A DNA stretch of 64,000 bases from Chrysophaeum taylorii (lineage: Eukaryota > Sar > Pelagophyceae > Pelagomonadales > Pelagomonadaceae). Location of the stretch: assembly GCA_029834535.1 (NCBI GenBank), contig JAQMWT010000201.1, positions 1 to 64,000 of the forward strand, given 5' to 3'. Every line of letters starts with the position of its first letter. Position 1 is the stretch's first letter. Below, piece by piece: positions 55,641 through 64,000 of this stretch. The notes below the pieces were generated by a model. The model was not told where the DNA came from, made no database searches, and saw only the letters and a program-made list of their open reading frames with translations. Both the position numbers and the translations under genes were made by a program.

Positions 55641-56344
55641 AGAGCCGCTTCCTCTTTCGCGTCAGCCCTTTCACGGGCAAACGCTCAGCTAATCGTTCAT
55701 TTTCGCGACGTCTCCGCTCGAGGCACACGAAGTCGACTTCGGGCTGCAGATCCGCGCTCAATCGTAACACGCTCGCCACGGTCTGGGGTCGTTGGACTCA
55801 ACGGCGAAAATGGCAGTATCCGGAGGCACGTCAGGGGCACGTCAGCAACGTCGACTGCGCGGCCTCTTAATTCACCTTCCTCGCGGCCTATCTCAGGGGC
55901 GGCGGGAAGAACTGGAGGAGATTCTTCCTCACGCACGTCCGCGTCTGTATCCAGACTGTATCAAAATGTCGATGATGAATCTCGAAACACGTCCGGATCC
56001 GATGCAAGTAATGCACGTTGATTCCAACAACGCTATCTGTCGCTGTAAAGCAACGCCGCGGAATTCCAATCCGCTGGCAATTCAAAATGCCCGTGGGTAG
56101 CGATCCCACTCGTAAACAGCTTCCGCCGTTCAGCGCCAAAATCAATTCCCGGAGAATGCGCTGCGATTTCCAACTCGCACGCGTGTTCGTCGTCACTCGG
56201 AACGCACGAGCACAAACAACGTTCGCGTATATTCTCAACGCAAACCGGTCACTGGAACTCCGTGTGCTTGATCAGGGCACGCGCAAATCGGACCACGTGA
56301 TACAATACGTACGCGCAGCTCGTCGGCGACCGATGTAGTCGCAC

Positions 56345-56363
56345 GATCTCGTGTCTCCACCAC
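56345..56363 (-). promoter_or_regulatory. Gypsy-3 primer-binding site
   Basis: On the minus strand, directly inside the right (5') LTR, is TGGTGGAGACACGAGATC. It starts with TGG, complementary to the CCA end of a tRNA. The matching tRNA is not identified. Confidence 0.6.
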
Positions 56364-56655
56364 GTGGCGGCACAGAAAACCATCCCGACCCCCGGTGACA
56401 AAGGGTACTCACCGACTTCCTATACCTACTGAAGAGGAAAACACGGACTTAGGGGTCGGGTATGCTCGCCACACACCTTGCTCCGCTCACCAAGCCTCTC
56501 AACAAGATGGAGGATGGTAATGATAGCAAGAATGCTACAGGAATACAAGAGGTGCTCTACAAGAGGGGTATGATGTCACTAGGAAGGTAGGGAAAGGCGT
56601 CCCATTGAACAGGTGATAAGCAGAAAGGAGGGTAAGCGCGCCAGTTGCCGCCACA
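56364..56655 (-). repeat. Gypsy-3 right (5') LTR
   Basis: GTGGCGGCACAG to GTTGCCGCCACA, the counterpart of 46773-47094, with many small gaps between the two. Confidence 0.88.
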
Positions 56656-56880
56656 AGTCGCACCACCACCGTCGCTGAGGACAGCACGCATAAAGCAGGG
56701 GGTCGCGTGGCGGTAACCACCGCCATCCGCCACACCAGTTATCGGGTTCTCTACCCCAATTCCTGTTTACTGGACTATGCTAAACCCGGACGCACATTTG
56801 TTACGCCGCCAAGCGTCTACTATTTCAAATCGACTAATCTCAACCACAAATCATTTCACGAGGCTTCGGATTGAAGCTCG
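56656..56880 (+). mobile_element. Gypsy-2 right end with LTR-like start
   Basis: Sequence after the Gypsy-3 target duplication. At about 56696 a purine-rich AAAGCAGGGGGTCG precedes CGTGGCGGTAACC (56706), which resembles the TGTGGCGGCAAC start of the family's LTR in plus orientation. It is therefore probably the 3' end of Gypsy-2. The end of the LTR is not defined. Confidence 0.5.
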
Positions 56881-57243
56881 TGGGCAGTTCGAAGGTTGAT
56901 CGACAGGAAGGAAGCGCTCATCGACCCGCTCGGCACCCTCGAGACGTCGAGGGCACAGTCGAAGCAGGGTAAGAAGTCAGCGCGCATAATCCTTTCCTGC
57001 CGCACGTGGGAGCCCGTTTGGACCTTCCGTCAAGGACCCGAAGACCCCCCCGAAAGCCATCGTCCGAGTGACCATTTCCGTGTCCAAAACAAAGGATGAC
57101 CGCCCGCGCCGTTCGACCCCCGCTTCTCAGGACTTTGAGAGGGCTCCACGAGCCGTGGTTACGGGGTCGGGTGGCCCAGTACATCGCTCACTAGGGTTTC
57201 GTTTGGAAGCTTTTCGGTCATAAACTTGAGAACTGGTACCGAA
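56881..57243. other. Unassigned spacer
   Basis: No gene that I can support. A 67-codon plus-strand frame (56896) is probably chance. Confidence 0.4.
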
Positions 57244-58252
57244 CAAGGCAGGCCAGTAAGTTCGCCAGTAAGTTCACCTAGCCCCAATCTCTGGATCGCA
57301 CCTGGTGCCGATAAGTTTCCTGGTCAGTAAGTTCACCTAGTCCAATCTCCCCTTAAAGTAAGTTCGGCTTAAGCCCACTCGTGCTCACATCATCTCGAGC
57401 TCGTAGCTGTCGCCTCCGCCAATCTAAGCTGCGATCCGCACACGCCGCTAACCCGCAGTTTACTCTAAAACCCCCAGTAAGCTCACCTGGTCCCATAGTT
57501 CACCTGGTCTACCATTCACCTAGTCCCAATCTCAAACCCCAGTAGATTCACCTGGTCCCAGTAAGTTCACCTACAGTGCGCGTGTAGACGCGGGGGGCTT
57601 ATCGGTATTGCAGCACGTGTGGGGTAGGGTGGAGTCGTCGACTCAGAAGAGCATATCTCAGGGTTGCCGATCGACAGAGAGCCACGTAGAGCTGGACGTG
57701 ACAGAAGACGGGCTTGTGGGCAAGAGGACGCCGGACCTCGCGAGGCGTCTGGTCCTGGCTCTTGTTGATCGTTTGGCGTAGGCGGGCCTTAAGGGATACA
57801 GGTTGGAGGAGCCTCGGTGACAACGACACGATCGATCATGTATCTGGTACCGTTGCAGTGGCCGTGCGACGGGTCGAGGTTGCGGACTTTAAGCTCGCGA
57901 TCAAAGTCAGCATGCCGTTGGTTGTCAGGGAGTTCAAAACTCGACTGTAAAGAGCGAGGCGTCGTCTTCCGACCAACCTTCAGCCGAAAAGAACTCCGAC
58001 GCCTCGTCTCCGGGAAAAAAAGGCCGCGGTCATGCGCGCGTTGTCAGCATCGACAACATCGTTTCGACGGGGCGTGAGAATGGCGCGCTGAATCAGCCGC
58101 CGCGGGTCGTGGAAACAGTCTGCGAGGTCGCCGTAGACGGCTTGGAGGATCAATGCCTGCCTGGCTCGCGGGCCTACCTGATCCTCACCCTAAATCGAGG
58201 GACAAACAGACAAACAGACAAACAGACTGACAGACAGACAGACAGACAAACA
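57244..58252 (-). mobile_element. Helitron unit A (minus strand)
   Basis: Copy of the H1 unit: 3' end CAAGGCAGGCC at 57244, GTAAGTTCACCTGG repeats to about 57580, helicase end motifs at about 57690-57790 (INKSQ, then VFCHVQLYVALCR), the RAILTP region at about 58080, GACA-rich left end at 58200-58252. Its 5' end abuts the 3' end of unit B: head-to-tail. Confidence 0.85.
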
Positions 58253-58998
58253 CAAGTGCAGGCCAGTAAGTTCACCTGGTCCCAGTAAGTTCACCTGGTC
58301 ACTCAGTTCACCTAGTCCCAATCTCAAACCTCAGTAAGTTCACCTGGTCCAGCAAGCTCACCTACAGTGCGCGTGTAGACGCCGGAGGGGGCTTAGCGGT
58401 ATTGCGCAGCACGTGTGGGGTAGGGTGGAGTCGTCGACTCAGAAGAGATCATCGGGTTGCCGATCGACAGAGAGCCACGTAGAGCGGACGTGGCAGAAGA
58501 CGGGCTGGGCAGAGGACGCCGACCGCGGGGCGTCTGCCCTCTGGCTCTTGTTGATCGTTTGGCGTCGGTGGGCCTTAGGGATACAGGTTGGAGGAGCCTC
58601 GGTGACACGACACGATCGATCGTATCTGGTACCGTTGCAGTGGCCGTGCGACGGGTCGAGGTTGCGGAGAAGAAGCTCGCGATCAAAGTCAGCATGCCGT
58701 TGGTTGTCGGGAGTTCAAAACTCGACTCTTGAAGAGCGAGGCGTCGTCTTCCGACCCAACCTAGTCGGCCGAAAAAGAACCCGACGCCGTCTCGGGAAAA
58801 AGGCCGCGGTCATGCGCGCGTTGTCAGCATCGACAACATCGTTTCGACGGGGCGTGAGAATGGCGCGCTGAAAGAGCCGCCGCGGGTCGTGGAAACAGTC
58901 TGCGAGGTCGCCGTAGACGGCTTGGAGGATCAATGCCTGCCTGGCTCGCGGGCCTACCTACCTGATCCTTACCCTAAATCGAGGGACAAACAGACAAA
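58253..58998 (-). mobile_element. Helitron unit B (minus strand)
   Basis: Starts CAAGTGCAGGCCAGTAAG at 58253, immediately after unit A. It is more degraded, with many small gaps in the helicase relic, and ends at the TAGGGTAAGG/GACAAACAGAC region near 58998, lacking the TCCTAACTACTAATCG tip. Confidence 0.82.
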
Positions 58999-59346
58999 CC
59001 CACCCACATCCTTCATGCTCCCCACACACACCGCCCTCTTAGCAGTCGACATTTAAAGACAAACAGACAACCCACCCAGGCCGCCCGATCCCAGCAGGAC
59101 GTCACCCTTCGTCGCACATACGTCCGGCGGCAGCATGCGTACGACCTACGGGCGGGGCCCGTCCTCTCTTCGCCTGCCCCACGCCTCGGCGATGACCATG
59201 ACTAGGTCCCGTGCCATCTCCGCCCGTCAGGCACATCCCCCATACCCCACAAACCCACCCACATCCTTATGCTCCCACACACCCCCTTAGCAGTCGACAT
59301 TTAAAGACAAACAGACAACATGCTCTCCACACACCCCCCTCCTAGG
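58999..59346. repeat. Spacer between oppositely oriented Helitron pairs
   Basis: Contains two copies of a ~75-bp block: CCCACCCACATCCTT-CATGCTCC ... AGCAGTCGACATTTAAAG at 58999-59072 and 59256-59318. GTCGACATTTAAAGACAAACAGAC also recurs just after unit D (61443) and, reversed, next to H2. No gene. Confidence 0.7.
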
Positions 59347-60372
59347 TCCTACACGAATCGACAGATGTTTGTCTCCCTCGATTTAGGGTAAGGATAAGGT
59401 AGGCGCGCGAGCCAGGCAGTGATCCTTCAAGCCGTCTACGGCGACCTCGCAGACTGTTTCCACGACCCGCGGCGGCTCTTTCAGCGCGCCATTCTCACGC
59501 CCCGTCGAAACGATGTTGTCGATGCTGACAACGCGCGCACGACCGCGGCCTTTTTCCCGAGACGAGGCGTCGGAGTTCTTTCGGCCGACTAGGTTGGGTC
59601 GGAAGCCGACGCCTCGCTCTTTACAGTCGAGTTTTCAACTCCCTGACAACCAACGGCATGCTGACTTTGATCGCGAGCTTAAAGTCTTCGCAACCTCGAC
59701 CCGTCGCACGGCCACTGCAACGGTACCAGATACATGATCGATCGTGTCGTGTCACCGAGGCTCCTCCAACCTGTATCCTCAAGCCCGCCGACGCCAAACG
59801 ATCAACAAGAGCCAGGGCAGACGCCCCGCAAGTTCGGCGTCCTCTTGCCCAAGCCCGTCTTCTGCATAGTCCAGCTCTACGTGCCTCTCTGTCGATCGGC
59901 AACCCCGAGGATACGCTCTTCTGAGTCGACGACCCACCCTACCCCAACGTGCTGCGCGATAAGCCCCCTCCCGGCGTCTACACGCGCACTGTAGGTGAGC
60001 TTACTGGGCCAGGTGAACTTACTGGGGTTTGAGATTGGGACTAGGTGAACTGAGTGACCAGGTGAACTTACTGAGACCAGGTGAACTTACTGGGGGTTTT
60101 AGAGTAAACTCAAAGGTTAGCGGCGTGTGCGGATCAAAGCACCTTAGATTGGCGGAGGCGAGAGAGACGAGCTCGAAGGTGGTGTGAGCTAGGCGAACTT
60201 ACTGACCAGGTGAACTTATATGAAACTTACTGGACCAGGTGAACTTACTGGGGTTAGAGATTTGGACTAGGTGAACTTACTGACCATGTGAGCTTATATG
60301 AAACTTATTGGGGCCAGGTGAACTTACGGGGGTTAGAGATTGGGACTAGGTGAACTTACTGGCCTGCACTTG
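59347..60372 (+). mobile_element. Helitron unit C (plus strand)
   Basis: Starts TCCTACACGAATCGACAGATG (close to the canonical TCCTAACTACTAATCGACAG), RAILTPRRNDVVDA at about 59490, QGQT/AKPVF-type helicase end motifs at about 59800-59900, GTGAACTTACTGGG repeats, and ends CTGCACTTG at 60372. Confidence 0.88.
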
Positions 60373-61444
60373 TCCTAACTACTAATCGACAGATGTTTGT
60401 TTGTTTGTCTGTCTGTCTGTTTGTCTGTCTGTCCCTCGATTTAGGGTAAGGATCAGGTAGGCGCGAGAGTAAGGATCAGGTAGGCGCGAGAGCCAGACCG
60501 TGATCCTCCAAGCCGTATACGGCGACCTCGCCGACTATTTCCACGACCCGCGGCGGCTCTTTCAGGGCGCCATTCTCACGCCCCGTCGAAACGATGTTGT
60601 CGATGCTGACAACGCGCGCATGACCGCGGCCTTTTTTTCCCGGAGACGAGGCGTCGGAGTTCTTTTCGGCTGACTAGGCTGGGTCGGAAGACGACGCCTC
60701 GCTCTTTACAGTAGAGTTTTCAACTCCCTGACAACCAACGGCATGCTGACTTTGAGCGCGAGCTTAAGGTCTTCGAAACCTCGACCCGTCGCACGGCCAC
60801 TGCAACGGCACCAGATACATGATCGATCGTGTCGTTGTCACCGAGGCTCCTCCAACCTGTATCCCTTAAGGCCCGCCTACGCCAAACGATCAACAAGAGC
60901 CAGGGCCAGACGCCCCGCGAGGTCGGCGTCCTCTTTCCCAAGCCCGTCTTCTGCCACGTCCAGCTCTACGTGGCTCTCTGTCGATACTCATCTGGGTCGA
61001 CGACTCCACCCTACCCCACACGTGCTGCGCAATACCGATAAGCCCGCTCCCGGCGTCTACACGCGCACTATAGGTGAACTTACTGGGACCACGTGAACTT
61101 ACTGGGGTTTGAGATTGGGACTAGGTGAACTGAGTGACCAGGTGAAACTGGGACCAGGTGAACATACTGGGGTTTTAGAAGAGTAAACTCACTCAAAGGT
61201 TGGCGGCGCGTGCGGATCGAAGCAGCTTAGATTGGCGGAGGCGAGAGCGACGAGCTCAAAGGAGTTGGTGTGAGCTAGGTGAACTTACTGACCAGGTGAA
61301 CTTATATGAAACTTACTGAGACCAGGTGAACTTACTGGGGTTAGAGATTGGGACTAGGTGAACTTACTGGGGTTAGAGATTGGGACTAGGTGAACTTACT
61401 GGGGTTAGAGATTGGGACTAGGTGAACTTACTGGCCTGCACTTG
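60373..61444 (+). mobile_element. Helitron unit D (plus strand), joined head-to-tail to C
   Basis: TCCTAACTACTAATCGACAG begins on the base after the CACTTG end of unit C. The helicase relic at 60500-61030 shows INKSQGQTPREVGVLFPKP and FCHVQLYVALCR, as in Pif1/Helitron helicase motifs V-VI. A ~27-bp segment around GTAAGGATCAGGTAGGCGCG is duplicated near 60445-60490. Ends CTGCACTTG at 61444. Confidence 0.9.
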
Positions 61445-61513
61445 TCGACATTTAAAGACAAACAGACAAACAGACAGACAGACAGACAAACATCTGTCGA
61501 ATAGTAGTAAGGA
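61445..61513 (-). repeat. Inverted Helitron 5' tip
   Basis: Reads TCGACATTTAAAGACAAACA ... CTGTCGAATAGTAGTAAGGA, the reverse complement of the canonical Helitron 5' tip with one base missing. It is either a remnant of another minus-strand unit or part of a longer terminal structure. Confidence 0.75.
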
Positions 61514-61684
61514 AAAACCCGCTTTACCAGGGACTTAGTGGGGTCTCGGCGCGAGTTCGTGTTGTGGAATCAATCCATGACCTCAGTGGTGATGTTCGCA
61601 CCAATTGGCGCATGACTTCGTCTCGCAACGTCCACTAACACAGGAAAGCCGTCCATTGGCAAACTTTTGACCGACGCGTGAAAC

Positions 61685-64000
61685 ATGCGTGCAGTCAGGG
61701 TGCACACGACGTGCCTCCGATTGATTTTACACGCGTGTGTTTGCACCTTGTCGAGGACTTTTTATCTTCCCGGAGTTGCCCCTCGAACTTTTCGCTATGG
61801 GGATAAAGTTGAGTTGAAAGTCAACAAGCTCACAAGTGTCCGTACACAAATCCCTTATGACTTCTACTCACTGAAGTTTTGTCGGCCTTCGGGTGGTATC
61901 AAACAGGTGAATGATAATGGCTCATTGTGCACAACGATTGCTTCGATTATACATTAGGCAACGGAAAATCTGGGAGAATTCCTCTCGGGCGATCGTATTG
62001 AGAATTCAGCTTACCAAGTGTGTGCACTCTTTCGTGAATCAGTGACAACTTGTTGCCAGCTGTTTATGGAGCAAGATCAATTCTGCAAAGTTTTATGCCA
62101 AGTGCATCTTAAAGCAAATGACGTGTCTGCACTAAGAGACATAGTCAAGGAGGAATATCACAATAATTGGATTATTGACAACTTGCCCGCTGGTAGTGTG
62201 TTCTCAATTTGCTGACGCACACGCGTTTACGCAGCTTCAATCGTGGACTCTGAACAATACATTATCACAGCCTATGCGGGGGGGTTCCCTGTGGGCTATC
62301 AAGATCACAAGTCGACGTACATTTTCAACCACGTGAACATCATTGTTGAATACCATCCGTAGAGCCCATGTGTGGACAACATCAATATTGTAGTATTTGT
62401 AGATTGGTTGCATCATCTTGTAACTTGTAAAGTGGTGGTTGTAGGCTGGATGATGGCTCGCGAGTCGTTGGGTTTTATGCTAGAAACAGCGTCGTGTGGA
62501 ATCTCAAACGCATAGGGTAAGACCACAGGTCGAACCGTTCACCATAAAGCATCGTTTTGTAGCCGGTTCATCGTGGGATGGTGTCAATCTGTGCAATTTA
62601 CGCCGCTTTCTTACCACCCTTTTTTCACATGGTGTTCGTTTCTAGCTGTTGTCCGAGCTTCTGTCGTTCCATTCCAGGCATTGATGCTGGTGCGGCGCCC
62701 TTACTTGAAACTTGCGATAAATCCGGCCCTATGGTTTATGAGGCAATTTCGGCGAAACAAGAGGTTCACATCGGGCCTGTTATTTTTACATATGATGTTC
62801 TCTGGCGTGCGAGCAATGTTAAGTGGGCCAGCCGATGGGATGTATATCTTTCCATGGACAACGCAGTCCCTGACAAAGTGCACTGGTTTTCTATAATTAA
62901 TTCGTTGCTAATCGTGCTCTTCCTGTCAGTAATGGTTGCAATGATCATGATACGCAACCTTCACCGGGACATTGTGCGTTATAATCGTGTACTGTCTGAC
63001 GAAGAAAAAGCAGAGGAGCGCGAGGAATCTGGATGGAAGCTCATCCATGCGGATGTCTTTCGACCTCCGAATTACTTGACCATGTGCTTTTGTGTAGCCG
63101 TGGGCACAGGTGTGCAGGTGCTTTCATGTACAGCCATGTGCATTATCTTTGCGGCTCTTGGATTTCTATCACCTGCGAATCGAGGTAGTCTGGTAGCTCA
63201 CCTAGTCACAGAAAGGCTTCAACCTTTGCGTTGTAGGCAGATTGTTCGTAATTTATTTGACCTAACAAGCTGTTGTTTGTGTTGTGCATTTGTGTACTTC
63301 GATGAGATACCAAGGATTGATTTTTCTTGATGAATCTAGCTTGTATCACGAAACGACACAGGCCACCGCGCTTCTTGTCCTTTTCGTTCACAGCAGAGTC
63401 TGTATCGCACTGCTAACATCGTGACGTAGCTGATAAGGTGTTGATGGGGGCGTTTGCTGGCTACACATCGGCCCGCTTATACAAGACGTTTAAAGGTCGC
63501 AAGTGGCAGAAATGCACTCTTTATACAGCGTTGGCGTACCCCGGTATATGTTTCTGTACCTTCCTCCTGTTTGATACACTATTGTATGGCTATGGTTCTA
63601 CTGGTGCTGTTCCGATGCTTTCACTGGTATCATTGCTCTCGTTGTGGTTCGGTGTATCAGTGCCACTGGTATTCATGGGATCTTATTTTGGGTACAAGCA
63701 AGAACCACTGACCTATCCACTCATCACGAGCAGTATCCCACGTGAAATTCCGGAGCCGCAACCATGGTATTTGTCACTTGGATTCACAACCATAGTCGGT
63801 GGTATTCTACCTTTTGGCGCTTGCTTCGTTGAACTCTTCTTCATGTTGAGCTCCATGTGGATGGATCAATACTACTATGTATTTGGCTTTACGGGCTTGG
63901 TTTTCGTCATTCTTATCATAACCTGTGGTAGTTTGCAGTGTTCGACAACCATTTTAGTCTGTACTTGGCTTATGCCTTAACAAAGGGAGCTCGAGGAAGA
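61685..64000 (+). CDS. TM9SF (nonaspanin/EMP70) family membrane protein, 5' part, multi-exon
   Basis: Endomembrane nine-pass protein; the family acts in Golgi/endosome sorting of transmembrane cargo. Start at 61685: a hydrophobic signal peptide (LRLILHACVC) leads into FYLPGVAPRTF. Landmarks: VELKVNKLTSVRTQIPYDFY, ATENLGEFLSGDRIENSAYQ, WIIDNLPAG, TYIFNHVNI, EPFTIKHRFVAG, FTYDVLW, KWASRWDVYL, HWFSIINSLLIVLFLSVMVA, GWKLIHADVFRPP, FLSPANRG, GAFAGYTSARLYKTFKG and SVPLVFMGSYFG. GGILPFGACFVELFF and FGFTGLVFVILIITC follow. Introns inferred from GT-AG and family alignment: 61907-61957, 62018-62059, 62193-62234, 62359-62402, 62420-62464, 62491-62528, 62581-62677, 63193-63437 (the 6th and last least certain). 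The alignment lacks about eight residues around the last. The C-terminus runs off or is spliced near 63935. Probably a working host gene. Confidence 0.85.

Larger units (their letters stand above)
46773..56655 (-). mobile_element. Gypsy-3: Ty3/gypsy LTR retrotransposon with methyltransferase-like domain, broken, inserted in Gypsy-2
   Basis: Minus-strand element of 9.9 kb with LTRs at 46773-47094 and about 56364-56655. GTCG is present on both sides (46769-46772 and 56657-56660 region), a 4-5-bp target duplication. Coding order from right to left is gag (about 55.6-54.0 kb), protease-like (53.15-52.9 kb), methyltransferase-like (about 52.0-51.1 kb), RT-RNase H (50.6-49.06 kb) and integrase (49.0-47.1 kb). 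It has the full set of parts, but with about ten or so breaks. The LTRs differ by dozens of small changes, so it is older than Gypsy-1, yet younger than Gypsy-2, which it interrupts. Confidence 0.92.

Noticed and set aside
57244-61513. Interpretation of the 1-kb units as a plain satellite
   Set aside because: They encode Pif1/Helitron helicase motifs, occur singly elsewhere (15061, 26819), and one sits in an exact A/T target site.

Overview
The window is transposon-packed nuclear DNA of a eukaryote, most likely a microbial protist. The only host gene I can name is at the right edge: the start of a TM9SF (nonaspanin) membrane protein gene cut by several very small GT-AG introns (about 38-51 bp, plus two longer ones). 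The lineage cannot be fixed from this window. There are no rRNA or tRNA genes and nothing bacterial in layout.

Left third (1-16.2 kb): a CAGA-type satellite is followed by a complete nested stack. A Ty1/copia element (Copia-1, 1669-16151, flanked by TAGAC on both sides) received a Ty3/gypsy element on the minus strand (Gypsy-1, 3203-12086). Gypsy-1 itself holds a ~350-bp repeat (R1). The right LTR of Copia-1 is split by a 1058-bp Helitron fragment inserted exactly between an A and a T. From 16.2 to 26.7 kb, all on the minus strand, lie two unrecognised coding regions, a second copia pol gene (Copia-2) followed by two ORFs of unknown function, and a decayed Mutator-like (MULE) transposase with a SWIM finger.

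Middle (26.8-39.2 kb): a Helitron fragment joined to a gypsy fragment, an 18-bp GGTCCTC minisatellite in two opposite blocks, then one hAT transposon (hAT-1, 32477-35344) inserted inside another (hAT-2). hAT-1 has 18-bp perfect terminal inverted repeats and an 8-bp target duplication. The end of the hAT-2 transposase gene is amplified about six times in units of 147 or 168 bp, which run into a third block of the 18-bp minisatellite.

Right part (39.3-61.5 kb): Gypsy-2 (plus strand) is interrupted near its 3' end by Gypsy-3 (minus strand, 46773-56655). After that come four Helitron units, two minus and two plus, arranged head-to-tail within each pair and facing away from each other, ending about 170 bp before the TM9SF start codon.

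The most striking content is in the gypsy family. All three large copies carry, between the protease and reverse transcriptase regions, a domain with the ordered motifs of a C5-cytosine DNA methyltransferase. All three also carry an unusual DGMA in place of the usual retropepsin D-S/T-G-A. Retrotransposon-borne cytosine methyltransferases have been described in a charophyte alga and a dinoflagellate (from memory, not checked here), so the principle is known; this family and its protease-methyltransferase-RT order deserve comparison with those. The LTR elements here are broken fossils.
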